Source: Romanomermis culicivorax (taxonomy: Eukaryota; Nematoda; Enoplea; Mermithida; Mermithidae). Taken from it: DNA of 64,000 nt. The stretch is taken from positions 248,001 to 312,000 of the forward strand of contig CAWUHX010000255.1 of NCBI GenBank assembly GCA_963922205.1. The letters are read 5' to 3'. Numbering within the stretch: the first letter of the stretch is position 1; every line of letters starts with the position of its first letter. Below are positions 12,836 through 23,879 of this stretch, one piece after another. The notes under the pieces were generated by a model. The model was not told the DNA's origin and searched no databases. It saw only the letters and a list, made by a program, of their open reading frames with translations. The position numbers and the translations under genes are program-made.

Positions 12836-13207
12836 CTAAGACGATTTGGCCAATAGTTCTTTTTTGATTGATTTGAACTGTTTCTGAAAAAAAAAAGATT
12901 TGAGACTCATGCACGGTGTTGAAACAGAATCAAAGTGACCTCTGCAAGAATACTGAGAAATGAAGACTCTGAAACGAACGATTCTATTCGTAATCCGATC
13001 GATCTTGCTGACCTTATCAACTAATCACCGTGAATTTTCACAATAAAAAGCCAGATTTTCACTCACCCCATCGTTCCTATAATCCCAGTACGAATCGATC
13101 AGTTTATTGACCGTATATTCGTAGGCAAAAACGCCGACTACCATGAACGTAACGGCCGTAGATGAACGTTTAAAAACCGTTCTGTACAATAACTTAACGG
13201 CCTCCAT
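12836..13207 (-). CDS. UQCR10: Cytochrome b-c1 complex subunit 9 (complex III)
   Basis: Small single-pass subunit of respiratory complex III in the mitochondrial inner membrane, next to the Rieske/cytochrome c1 region. Exon 1 (13067-13207, 47 codons) reads MEAVKLLYRTVFKRSSTA and then one hydrophobic helix (about residues 18-32), as in the family, and ends DYRNDG at a perfect GTGAGT donor. Exon 2 (12836-12883, 15 codons plus stop) starts after TTTTTTTTTTCAG and reads KQFKSIKKELL, matching the family's C-terminal KLWKDIKHKY block with Trp replaced by Phe. Phase is 0 across the 183-bp intron. The total of 62 residues equals the usual length (human 63). Exon 1 is a confident match; exon 2 was chosen by position, phase, acceptor and length. 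An AG acceptor before the ATG suggests a spliced 5' UTR. Confidence 0.85.
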
Positions 13208-14175
13208 TTTGTAATAGTCAAAAATTCGGCTTGAAATTTGATAACTAACCTGAAACAAAAAAAACGGAGTTTGAAAAAAGAAGAGTGCTCACACTGTAGA
13301 AATCAAACTGATGTCGGAGAGCCGCATTAAGAAATCGAATTTCGCAGGATGGTAAATTTAGATCCATGATAAAAAATATACCGGAGTAACTAAACTTGAA
13401 AAATAAAAAAAAATGAATAAATAATATTTATTTATCCACAAATTTTACAATCTATGTCATATGGTTACAAACAACTAAATTTCATTTACAACAAAACGTA
13501 ACATGAGGAACAGTCAAAAAGTGCTTTTAACACTCTCGAAAAAACCAAAACCTGTAACTAAAACTACATTCAACAAAAAACACCTAATCGTGCGAACCCA
13601 AAAACGTAGCTCGACAGGCTGTCAGAAAATCTTGCCAAAAGGTAGCAGGTTTCGGGCAACAAATTCCAAGAAAATCGGTGGCCGACGAGGATGCTTCTCG
13701 AAAAATTTGTGAATTTTCTTCGTAATTGTAGAATAAAATTGCTTTCCAATGCGTTAAACTGTCGTAAAGAATCGGTGCGTAGCTGATTAGGAAAGCAATT
13801 AGTGAAAAACTAATTAAGAGCGATAATAAAGCTCGAGGATGGCTAGAAAAAGTGAAAGGTTAATAATAAAGCAAGAGAAGTGCGCAAAACAAAGGCCAAA
13901 TGGTTAGAAAGGAGAAATTGTTAGGATAAATCTATAAAAGATTTAGTAAATTTTCCAATATTTCTTCAAAATTCAAATTTTTCAAAGAAATTTGGAACAT
14001 GCTACATAACACATTTCCACACTACAATAGCGGAACCTTGCAAACTTTTTGACTGCTATATCGAACACTTTTCATAAAAAAAATTTAGTCCTGCTAAAAA
14101 TAAATAATTTGATAAGACACTTTTGGGGCCGCGATAAGAATAAAATTGAAATGTAAAATATTTTAAATTTTCATG
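13208..14175. other. Intergenic DNA between HOOK and UQCR10
   Basis: AT-rich. It probably holds the HOOK 3' UTR (right) and UQCR10 5' UTR (left). The basic ORF at 13503-13712 on the plus strand has no family resemblance and lies opposite these transcripts. Confidence 0.4.
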
Positions 14176-17100
14176 TCACCTGTTCAATGATAATTTACGC
14201 AAGTTAAAAATAGAAAAACTCTCTTTTTGTTGATTATTGGCCGGAATTTTAATGTTTGTAGACTGCAATTCTTCTTTTTCATTTCGGCTGCTAACGATAC
14301 GCCTTTGACGAGCTAAAAAAGAAACGGGCGTACGACAAGAAGCGCTGTTCAGACGTTTTTCCATCATGTCTCGATGTAGCTGCATGGCCTGCAAAAAGTA
14401 GTCACGTAACTCTCACAATGAACAACAATAAATCATTTTATTTTCTTCGTTACCATTCCATGAAATGCCGTCGTGATCAAGCGGTCTTCTTGTTCTTTCA
14501 TTATTCGCATTCTTTCTTGTTCCTCCTAAAAATGTAAACCCGTTGTCTCAAGTCATAGAAATGTTTGAACAGGCATAAGAGAAAACTTTTTCTGGCGATA
14601 AAAAACCAGAAAATCACCAATGAAGATCGAATTTCATAAAAATGTAAATTTGATCAATTCTTCAAATCAATACAGAATATTTTAAAGACGCAGAATTTTA
14701 TGAGAACAAATCAGCGACAAATTGAAGGAAACTTGATCCCGAATTTTCATGATAAGGATAACTGACAGAAGAACGAAAAGTCAGTTAAAAATTATACACA
14801 AAAATGTCAAATTATTCTGCGGAAAGTAAAAAATATGAACTTGAATTGAAAAAATCTCTTTTTGCACCACTGAATTATCGTCAATTTGACGTATTCAACG
14901 AGTTTGATTAAGATTAAAGAAATATCGGGAATAGAGTAACCAAAATACGCTATTTCAAGAATTTTCGGTAAGTTCTAGGCGCAAAATGACAGGAGAAAAT
15001 AAACTACAAATAGAGACACAAAGACAATCTGAAGTATGAGTTAGAAATGTAAAACATTGAAGAAGTATAACAAAAGCTTTTCGCCAATATTAGAAATGCA
15101 ATTTTAAAATTTGAATTTAAAGCCGAAAATTCGAATTAAAATGAGTTTCAAAACTTTGAGAGTTTCCGGCTACCTTAAAGGGATACTTTGAAAAGCATAC
15201 GCAATTATTCATTGAACATTAACTATTCCTTCAACTTTAACAATACGAAAAATTTTCAAGTTCTACAAAAAACACGATTAAAAAAGTTTATTTCTCACCT
15301 GCAATTTTTGAATCAATTTATCTTTTTCGTCCAATTCTCTCCGTAAACCTTCGAATTCGACGACCGAAAAACTTAACCCGTTATTATTCGACGTCTTTTG
15401 GCTATTTTCCAATTCTGTTATGACCTGAAAATTACGGAAAATTACATTTTAAATTTTGCTGATCGAAAAAATTATTTTACCGTTTTAGCTTTAGCCAAAT
15501 AAGAACGATATTTTTCTTCCAAATTTTTTATTTCTTGATCTTTAGTTTGTATTGCGGCTTTACAACGATCGTCTATGGATCTAATTTCTATTTCTTTCGC
15601 GTGTAGAGCGGTCTTGAATTTTTCTTCCGTCGTCAATAATTCCAAATCTTTAGATTTTAAGCGCGATTCCAACGATTCTATTTTACTTTCTAGAAAAAAA
15701 TTTATTGTAGAAATTTCTCTAATTTGTAGAATAAGGCTTTTCGTCTCATTTTTTGATGGGATACGTTAAGGCCAAATAAATCCTCAAAAGCTATTCAAAT
15801 CTTGGAAAATTCAAAACATCGGTGTTCACGAATGGATCAGATTAACAAAATCTTGCCGCTATTTCACTAATGAATTTAACAAGTCAGCACCTGACTACCT
15901 TTTCGTATTGTAAATTTTTACTCTTAAATTTTCTTATTCATTATTACCCGGCGCCGTTTCCAAAAATTTCATTTCATCCTTAAAATCTCGCATCGTATGT
16001 TTTTCGTCCAAAGATCGCTGACGTTCATTAATCAAAGCGTTCAATTCTTCTTTTAATTGTCTGCATTCCGATTCCGCTTTCTCCAAACGTTCCGATTGGC
16101 TATTTTCGTTCAACTCGTCCAACTGACGTTTATAGGCTTCTAACTGAGTCTTAAAGGATGCGTTTCTTCTTTTTTCCTAAAAGGAAAGAAGTTGAAATTT
16201 AATGAAATTCTACTGTAATTTTGATTTTTTATTTCTCACTTCTTCTAAATCGATAGCACAATTCATGAATACGGAATTTTTATCTTGTAAAATTTTCATT
16301 TCGTTTTTCATTTGATTCGTTTCGTCTGGAAATTAAGCAATAATCTTTATGACACCTACTATAAATACATCTTAACTTTACCTAATTTTCGCTTGTAAGT
16401 TTCTAGAAGCGCTTCTAATTTTTTGAATTCTACGTTTTTCAAGCGCAATTCTTCCAATTCATCTTTCATTTTTTGACATTCGTCGTCTTTTAGACTTGAA
16501 TTGCCGAGCTTCAAAGGCAGAAATTCAAAAAAAGATTTTCTAAAGAATAAAACCGCTCACTTTACTCTGGAGCTCGCGATTTTCCAAAGTCAGGGTTTCT
16601 GTTTTCGCCCGTAATTCGTCTCTAGCTATAATTTGTTTTCTTATTTTGCGGGAAAAATAAGTTTCCTAGCATTTTACCGTGTTCTAACCGGAAAATTTCT
16701 TCCTCAGTTTCTTCCAGACGTTTGGTCAGTTGATTGATCTTTTTGCTTGGCACTTCGCTGAAAATCAACGAATATATGAATGCCGAATCAAAAAGAATAC
16801 TATTTCGGATAAGAAAAGTTTAAGGGAAACTACTTTAAGAAAAACTAGAAAACGACCCGTTTCGTTGCTCAAATTTTAGCCCAAACTATGTAGGCAGAAT
16901 CTTACGAGCCAGCTCCTTGAGCAGCAATCAATTTAGCGCATTTATTTTCTAACTGAGATTTTTCGCCTAATAAACTGCTAATTTCGTCCTTGAGTTGAGA
17001 AACCTACGAAAAATAACGATAAAACCAAATTTTTACTATAATAATGGATAAATCCGAACCTGATTTTCTAATGCGGCGTTTTTTGACGCAGTATTTTCAT

Positions 17101-18558
17101 TTTCTTGCGATAATTCATCAATTTTATCTCTTAAACGTTGTATCTGAAACATTAAATGCGTTCAAAATATCAACGGATAAAATTTTAATCTGCCAAACCA
17201 AAACCTCTTGTTCGAAAATTAAGTCGTGTTGATCTTGCGGAAGAGTCCATTCTGAATTCTCTTTATTTTTTTCTCCTTCGATCTATATATATATAATAAA
17301 ATTAAAAGTTGAATTGAATGATTTGGACAGTTTCATATTACTCCTTGGATAGCCATCATGATTGAACGCTGAACATCCTCGTTAAAAGAAGAAATATTGG
17401 CAATAATGGCTAAAAAAATGAGGTTGGCATAATAATTATGAAAATTTGGCCTAGCACACATTACTTGTTCTTATAGGGCAGTTTATAGCGACGGCAACGA
17501 CCAATTGCAATATTTTGAATAATTCTTGCTTATTCAAATCTTTGGCTGAAAAAGCATCAATTAGAATAGTAAATAAAGTTCATCAAGTTTTCTACCAGCG
17601 GCTTGAACATCTACGATTAGGAAATCTGCGATCGATTTTCGAGTCAATTGTTCATAATAGTCGATCATCGATTTTAATAATTTTTTCAGCGCCAAAACTT
17701 TCAATCGCCAATTGGAATCGACGTTTATAGGCTCGTCGAAGATTTTCGACGACCATTGTTCGTTGAAATATTCTTTATCTCTGGAATAGAAATAGTATAA
17801 TTCATTTTTAACTTCAAGAATTTTGATATTTACCATAGTTAAAAACGTAGACAATAACTTACAAAATTGATAAGGCACTTGCTATCGGAATGCCGGTAGA
17901 TATATCTTCGATTGATGATAATTTTTCGGATAAAGTCAACGAACTCATCTGTCAGAAATGTTCTAGAATGCAGATGTACAGTACTGCCCAGAATTAATGC
18001 ATAGCTAATTCTTATATGAGTTTCTCTACATCGCACATAGGGGGTCCCTACCCCAAAAAATTGTCAAACACCCCCCTGAACTTTTTCCAAGATAGCTTTT
18101 TGATGATTTTTGTACATATTTTGTATGAGAAACAGGCTTGCAGAACTTTTTTTTTGTTTTTTGCTCGTCTACACCTCCAACCCCACTGGATAAAAAGTCC
18201 ACGAACCTCCCCCTTGGAAAATTTTTGCCGTGCATGTCTGCTCTACATAAGTAACTATAGTCCGATTTTCTTGAAATGCATGTAAATGATGGCAGTGAAA
18301 ATAAGCACTATTACATATTTTGACGACTTTCTGCCAAAACATATGTTACAGAGGACTGAAAATTTCTGAGAATTTTTTCAAATTTCTTTACTTTTTTCAT
18401 TTTTTACTGAAAAAGACGTTTCAGTTAAGTGTAAACTAAAAATAGACGCCCGACGACATTGCCAATGCATTTTATAAGAAAATAGACTATAATCAAAGAT
18501 CACACTGACAACTTACCCAAACAATAAGGTTATCGAAAGACGTGTCTATGTCAATCAT
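14176..18558 (-). CDS. HOOK: HOOK family dynein/cargo adaptor, complete
   Basis: Cytosolic coiled-coil adaptor linking cargo (endosomes, other organelles) to dynein and microtubules. Seventeen coding exons, all in phase: 18517-18558, 17863-17948, 17596-17780, 17465-17545, 17342-17409, 17205-17282, 17060-17143, 16906-17003, 16678-16757, 16561-16625, 16382-16508, 16240-16325, 15948-16176, 15481-15689, 15299-15424, 14454-14525, 14176-14388. Product 642 aa (human HOOK3 718). Residues 1-155 form the N-terminal HOOK domain: MIDIDTSFDNLIVW, SIEDISTGIP, DKEYFNEQW, NWRLKVLALKKLL and EDVQRSIMMAIQ. Residues 160-560 are heptad-rich coiled coil, including KYRSYLAKAKT. The C-terminus has HGMAMQLHRDMMEKRL and SFLARQRR, both family hallmarks. 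The 42-bp first exon was found from the GTAAGT donor after Trp and phase 0. Most introns are 50-65 bp; larger ones are 773, 568, 258 and 148 bp. A single HOOK gene is usual in invertebrates. Confidence 0.95.
18032..18240. mobile_element. hAT-like MITE in HOOK intron 1, 209 bp
   Basis: Begins CGCACATAGGGGGTCCCTAC and ends GCCGTGCATGTCTG between exact 8-bp repeats CTCTACAT (18024-18031 and 18241-18248). The interior shares TTTTTCCAAGAYAGCTTTTT and CTTGGAAAATTTTTGCC with the copy at 61390-61651. It lies in the 568-bp intron between the first two HOOK coding exons, directly left of another MITE. Confidence 0.85.
18256..18491. mobile_element. Tc1-like MITE, HOOK intron 1
   Basis: Begins TATAGTCCGATTTTCTTG and ends GAAAATAGACTATA. 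Diverged member of the family described at 11796. It fills the intron between the MITE at 18032-18240 and the first HOOK coding exon, ending 26 bp from the donor side. Confidence 0.65.
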
Positions 18559-19075
18559 TTCCTAAATCGATTGAATCGTCAACAATCGTTAATTATAGCG
18601 CCTACAGCATTGCTTGAATTAACTGAAAAAATCAAATCCAATTCAACTGAACAAAGAGAAAATTATAAGCTTGACAGACTATCAAATGGTTGAGAGACTG
18701 ATCTATTCTGGTAACGAAAAAATATTTTAGTTTTGGGTTGGAAACAGAAACAGAGAAATGCAAAACTTAACGGAATCATCTTTCGTATATATTCAAAAAC
18801 ACATCAAAAACACTTTCCGACCTTTATATTCCAAATCTATTCAAAAATGAACCCTCGCAACAACTACAAAAAGCTCTAAATTTACAGTCCAGATAATGTT
18901 TTCATCGGAAAACTCCAAACGAGAGAAGAATTTTGTAAAGGTTGTTTGCTGAAAAATCTCAAGTTTTGGTAAAATACTGATTCTTAACGATTAAAGAAAT
19001 CGGTGAGGTAATTCAATTTACGGATGTCTTGGTGCCATCTTTTTTACCGGCGCCGGTGCTTTAGCAGCTGCTCAC
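18559..19075. other. HOOK upstream region
   Basis: AT-rich, with an AG acceptor-like site immediately 5' of the HOOK ATG that suggests a spliced leader exon further right. No other gene or shared repeat is visible. Confidence 0.4.
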
Positions 19076-19083
19076 GTGCCAAC

Positions 19084-19250
19084 CAGGCCTGTAGGCAGGG
19101 GAGTCATGGCCCCCCGAAATGTTTCAAGTTTTAAAAACAACGACTTTTGGTTTTTCTTCAAGAAAACGTCAAAGTCAGAAATGCCAATTTTTCAGTAAAT
19201 TGAGTGAAAAAAATCTGTGGCCCCCGAAAAAACTCCTGGCTACAGGGCTG
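19084..19250. mobile_element. hAT MITE, CAGGCCTGTAG ends, 167 bp
   Basis: Starts CAGGCCTGTAGGCAGGGGAG and ends ACTCCTGGCTACAGGGCTG, imperfect inverted repeats of about 20 bp. It sits between exact 8-bp duplications GTGCCAAC (19076-19083 and 19251-19258). CAGG-type ends plus 8-bp duplications are typical of hAT elements. Confidence 0.9.
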
Positions 19251-19362
19251 GTGCCAACTATACATGATTTTTTTAACCTATTTACTTCGCATTTTGCGTC
19301 CCCTTCTATTCGTTTTTTTGAGTTTGGGGATGGGTTGGTGTAGAGTGGGTGGGGGTTCCGAC

Positions 19363-19737
19363 CATACATGCACAGCATAGAAATTCGGCTGGGGGTCAGC
19401 CAGGACAGGGGGTGGAATACAATTTTCTTTCATTTTTGATTAGAAAAAAGGTCTTAAGTAGGTCTTCTAACATCTAAACAGCATATCCTTTATTAGTCAG
19501 ATATGTGAAATTACTTGCTTAGACTGCACTTTTTAAAGTTTTAATGTTACTTTTTTGGAATTAAGTATGTTCTGTTTAGGAATATTGCTAAACTACAACA
19601 TCATTGCCATTTTTATCACGACTTCCTCTTCTCTCTTGCTCATTTTCCTTCGTCATCTCGATCATTTCTGGGGTAGTCAAATCTGCTGGGGGTCAGCAAG
19701 AATCTGATGGGGGTCAAACCCCCCACGTGCATGTATG
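19363..19737. mobile_element. hAT-like MITE, CATACATGCAC ends, 375 bp
   Basis: Starts CATACATGCACAGCATAG, ends CCCCACGTGCATGTATG. Exact 8-bp duplications GTTCCGAC lie at 19355-19362 and 19738-19745. A GGGGGTCAGC motif recurs inside near both ends. Same end type as the elements at 7953 and 61390. Confidence 0.9.
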
Positions 19738-19819
19738 GTTCCGACATTTGGGTATAAGGTTCCACCAACCAAGTTTATGGTGGGGGGTCCCCCAGCCCCC
19801 CCCCCCCATTGACAGGTAT

Positions 19820-20296
19820 GAATCGGTGGCTAAGTCCTCTATGATGATAAGTGAGAGCAAAGCCCAAAAAAAATGTAAATCTTTCCGGCGCCAAGCGAAG
19901 CGCCGGGAAATTTTTTTGGGTATTGACAATCTGCGACGAATTTTAAGACCGGTAAAATTAACTCGTAAATTTTCGTGAACTTGGCCAAAAAGGTAGGAGT
20001 AAGAAGAGCAAAAATTTCCGAAAACGACTTCTATCTTTTGAATCGCTTTTACGTTAAGGAAGGAATAATCGCTTCAAAAAGTTCGGAGAGTTGACGTTAC
20101 TAACATTTTTCAAAAAATGTGTGAAGGAAAAAATGCAGATCTTTATTGAATGTCAGGATAAAATTTTGAAGATCACCAATTAAAACATGAGATAAACGTT
20201 TAAGATCATGGAAACTATCAAAGATTAAACGATAAATCAAGGTAGACATGCTATAAGCAGCGCCTGAGCTGAGCTAGGAAATACAAGATTGAAGTT
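19820..20296 (+). repeat. GGCGC-palindrome repeat family, copy
   Basis: Landmarks in order: GAATCGGTGGCTAAGTCCTC, TCTATGATGATAAGTGA, a GGCGC..GCGCC palindrome at 19889, TTTTTTTGGGTATTGACA, GGTAGACATGCTATAAGC, GCGCCTGAGCT. The same order occurs at 23880-24342 and inverted at 20580-20960 and 44000-44660. Non-coding. Confidence 0.75.
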
Positions 20297-20579
20297 CGCG
20301 CCGGAAAATTTTGGGATGCTAACCTTTTAAAATGTTCCAAAATGCATCTTTGCGGCATTCGATCCCCAAAACTTTCATTTCCAAATGGGGGAATAGCCCA
20401 AAATTTTTTCCCTTTATCAATTTTTTCCCCAAAAAGCATGATTTGGAAAAAATAGCTCTAGACATCACTATTTTTTCCCACATTTGCACTGTAATGTGGA
20501 AAAAAAATCTGGAATGTGGAAGAAAAATTTGGGGTTTTCATATTGGAAAGAAAATGCATTTGAGTGCATTTTAGGAGCT

Positions 20580-20960
20580 CCAATTCTCAAAATTTTCCGG
20601 CGCTTGGCGCCGGTTATAACTTTAATAATCCTTATTATACCAAGCTCAGGCGCGGATTTTTGCATGTCTGCCTTCACTTGCCATTTAATCTTTGATAGTT
20701 TTCATAATCTTAAACGTATTATTTCATGTTTCATTGGCAATCTTGAATGTATACCTTTATATTTAATGACGATATCCGCATTTTTTCCTTCATAGATTTT
20801 TTGAGAAAAATCAACACGTGAACTTTCTAAACTTTTTGAAGGGTTTGTTCCTTTCTTAACGTAAATTGAATTCAAAAGCTTCATGGAAGTATTTTTGGAA
20901 AATTTCTACGCTTCTGACTCATAGCTTTTCGACCAAATTGGCTAAATTTTATAAGCCGGC
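20580..20960 (-). repeat. GGCGC-palindrome repeat family, inverted copy
   Basis: Reads CCGGCGCTTGGCGCCGGTTA, then AAGCTCAGGCGCGG, GCATGTCTGCCTTCA, TTAATCTTTGATAGTTTTCA and CTTTCTTAACGTAAA, the inverse of the copy at 19820-20296. The two form a large inverted pair around a spacer near 20450 that holds repeated CCACATTNNNAATGTGG words. Confidence 0.75.
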
Positions 20961-21179
20961 TCCCGGCCTTCAGCCTAATTATTGTATATGAGTTGTTTGT
21001 TAATTTTGAGCATGGATTTCTGTGACTAGTGAGTAGACATTTACTTTTCCTTTAAAATTTTCCTTAGGCTTAGGCTTCGGGTACAGCAGCTGCGCCCGAA
21101 GGACGCAGCGCTGTTGAGGCTTTTCCGAATGAAGTTGTTAGTTAAAATAGTATCAAGGGTCTTAAAGGAATCTAGTGTT

Positions 21180-21262
21180 CATACTTTCCGGTGAAAGTGT
21201 GTAGTGGTAAACTCATTAAGTCCATAGGCTGGTGGACCAGGTTCGATTCTTGAAGTAGGTAG
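21180..21262 (+). repeat. tRNA-like (possible SINE head) fragment
   Basis: GTGTAGTGGTAAACTC resembles a tRNA A-box and GGTTCGATTCT, 33 bp later, is almost a perfect pol III B-box. No full cloverleaf could be folded by eye, so a tRNA-derived SINE relic or chance is as likely as a tRNA gene. It lies just left of a hAT end at 21283. Confidence 0.3.
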
Positions 21263-21282
21263 GATTTTTCTGTAGTGACAAG

Positions 21283-22590
21283 CAGGGTTGGCGGGCATTG
21301 GGTTTTTGGGTTGGAAAATTGGACATTTCTGGGTTTTTGGGTTTTTTAAGAATAAAGTTCATTTTTTCCATTTTTTTCTCAGGAATAAAGTTTCTTCCTG
21401 ATTTAATAATCAAAATGAGAGTTGGGCCAACTTTAATAACAGCAATGCAGTGTTTTCTGACACTGACATGACAACAGAGTTGAGATGAGATCACACAACA
21501 AACAAATCAAATGCTATCGTCAATTTTCAATTCAGGAGACTTCTTAGCTTTATTCGATTCGGTTCCTATGACTGTTCTGTTGAGTTGACTTATTTTAATC
21601 GAAAAGCTAAAGATTCATATTCAATTAATTTAACTCATGTTTGAATTGTCTTTTGGCTGAAGTTGATTTGATTCGGTAGTTTATCTGAATATTAGACAGA
21701 TTTTACTGCTCATGAGTCATGAGTACTTATGAGCAGTGCTAGTGAGCAATACACAGCGTTACTTGTGCCTGCTAAAGTCTGCTCTTAGCCATCAGCATTT
21801 GGTGAGCTGACTTGAGCAGCCCTAAAATTTTGAGGGAGACAGCAGACCCACTGGAGAAAGAGGCAGCTGACGGCTTTTTGGGTTCAAAAATGGGTTGAAA
21901 ATGGACCACCAACCAAGTATTCTGGTTGAATGGCTGTAAGCAGTATAAATGTTGAAGAAAGAAACATCAAACTTTTTTTCAGCCTGCAAAAACACAATTT
22001 ACAAGCAACTCAATGAATAAATGATCTCGGCAAGTGAAGATGATGAAAAAAAACGTTTTATTACAAAATGCTGGAGAGCGGCCGAAAATCTGCTATGCAA
22101 TATTGGTTGAAGAAAGGCAAAACGTGGCCTTCGTTCCAAAAAATTGTCTTGAGAGTACGTTTTTAAAGACAATTACGAGTACGTTTTTTAAGACAATTAA
22201 TGGCGAGCAAGCGAAATTTATTTTGTCATGCTATAATCAAGTGTTTTCCATTTTGGAGTCCACTGCGTTATCAGAGCGTAATTTTTCAACATTTGGCTTT
22301 GTTCACAGCAAGTTGCATAATCGATTGCCATCTGCATCAGTCGAAAAACTAGTCTTCATAAAATTCAATGTCAAAATTTTTTTTGACGGTGCATTAGTAT
22401 ATGATTTTATTTCTTGTGACAAGGAATCTATATTTTTGCTTAAAATCAGGAAAAATGATATGAAAATGTCCTGCATTATGAAGAATAAAACTTTAGATAT
22501 GTTGCATTTGCTTTCATTCATTTTTAGTTCAGATCCACAATTGTGAAATGAAAAAAAACCTGATTAAACCCAGAAAAACCCAAAATTCTC
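21283..22590 (+). mobile_element. Decayed hAT transposon
   Basis: Left end CAGGGTTGGCGGGCATTGGG with GGGTTTTTGGG-rich flank. On the right, AAACCCAGAAAAACCCAAAA is the inverse of that subterminal sequence, but the final CCAACCCTG is not recognisable. It contains the transposase remnant at 22034-22546. The left end shares CAGGGTTGGC with the two MITEs at 24540 and 27170. Confidence 0.65.
22034..22546 (+). pseudogene. hAT transposase C-terminal (dimerisation) fragment
   Basis: A 170-codon ORF, with no N-terminal DNA-binding or full catalytic region visible upstream. Residues about 80-112 read STALSERNFSTFGFVHSKL followed by HNRLPSASVEKLVFIKFN. This is the hAT C-terminal dimerisation domain with the ERNFS..G..HSK.RNRL pattern. 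Transposases of this group are 500-800 residues, so this is a truncated relic inside the element 21283-22590. The track of stop codons upstream supports loss of function. It could be a source family for the CAGGGTTGGC MITEs nearby, but only the ends support that. Confidence 0.7.
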
Positions 22591-22689
22591 AACGTCGTGA
22601 AGGTTTATTTTCCAGCGTTTTAGAAGGTGAAAATCCCAAATTTTTTGCGACGCTTCCCTCCCACGGGGATTTTAGTGCGCATTTGAGAG

Positions 22690-23380
22690 TTATTAAAAGT
22701 TACAATAATATCGATCCGCGTATCTCGTAGGGCCTTGAACGCCAAGTACTTCCGAAGCAAAAGTAGTATCCATCAAAACACAATTTGAGTTTTCGTTATG
22801 GCATACCAAAGGACATGCTTCAAAATGATACATTTTCATTTCCGACACAGTTATATGTGGCCGAAGCTTGTTTGACTTTTCGTCGACTTTGTCTGCTGCT
22901 TATGCATGATCTAGATAGCCGAAATCTAACGAAATCTTAAAATTTACAAAACTTCTCTCCATGTTGACTTCAAAAGCGTGTGATAGCTTATTCGATAGCA
23001 TTTTTAATTCTCTATCGTTGCATAGAATAAAAAGATAAAAAGAGCGATCGACTTCAATGTAAACTGTCGGAAACAGAATAGCCATAGTTCAACTCTTATT
23101 TACGGCGAGAATACTGACTCTATCCAAAAAAACTTCTTTGTGTTTGTCAAAAATCTTCCTAATCTTCAATTTGGGCCATAAATCATGAAAAATGGACAAC
23201 TACAACAGAAGTTTTGTGCTTCAGAAAAAATTTCGGGTTACTGTAGATTTCAATTTCTGATAGATTCGCACCGTTTCAGACAATTTTTGTCAGTTCTATT
23301 CAACTTATTACAAATTTACAACAATATAGATTGGTCAAATTACACTTTTCTGATGAAAAATTCTATTCTGCATTTTAGTA
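22690..23380 (-). pseudogene. Unidentified degraded coding relic, cysteine-rich
   Basis: One minus-strand frame runs from a cysteine-rich part near 23280-23190 (KNCLKRCESIRN, NFCCSCPFFMIYGPN) with several stops. It goes on through MAILFPTVYIEVDRSF at 23085 to DFGYLDHA, a TAA, and then AADKVDEKSNKL..HFEACPLVCHNENSNCVLMD as far as about 22690. The composition is clearly protein-like, but I do not recognise the family. In-frame stops argue for a dead gene or captured element; unrecognised introns are an alternative. Confidence 0.4.
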
Positions 23381-23513
23381 AACCGTTGTCGCGCTTTAGT
23401 TTTGAGATGTTTTTGAGATATCTGTCGACGACTGACAATAACCCGGATTACGTTTGAACTTATACGTGCCGGATCAAGAACTATATAAATAAAATTAGAT
23501 GATTCTAATCATA

Positions 23514-23730
23514 CCTGTAAGAGGTCCTACCATTTGGGGGAGGGGGGGGGGTAAATCCGAAAATTGGGGGGAGGGGGTCGAAAAAAGTCGAAATTTTTGC
23601 CTCTTTTTCCACATTTGTGGAAAAAACAGTGGTAGACACACTGTTTTTTTCCACGAACTTCTTTCCACAAATGTGGAAAGGGGTCAAATTTTTTTTCCAC
23701 ATGTGGAAAAATTTTTTTCGTCTTAAAATC
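23514..23730. repeat. Partial CATACCTGTA MITE and G-rich repeat
   Basis: Begins CATACCTGTAAGAGGTCC like the elements at 24343 and 28736, followed by GGGGGAGGGGGGGGGGTAAA. No matching right end is seen. It then runs into repeated CCACAATGTGGAAA-type words shared with 20470-20560 and 29090-29190. Confidence 0.5.
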
Positions 23731-23879
23731 CCCGTTTTTTTGGCTTAAAATGCTCACAGCCGCTTTATCGTACTGTTTTTGAGCTTTTTCAAGCCTTCCG
23801 GTGTTTTTAGAGAAGTTAATTGATCAAAATTGAAGAAAAAATTGAAATGTTCGACTTTAAAGCCTAATCTACAAGCATT

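Noticed and set aside
21180..21262. A functional tRNA gene
   Set aside because: A- and B-box-like words are present, but paired stems could not be made by eye; kept only as a low-confidence tRNA-like fragment.
22417..22424. GTGACAAG as right-hand target duplication of the decayed hAT element (same as 21275-21282)
   Set aside because: It lies inside the transposase ORF with no CCCTG end before it, so it is taken as chance.
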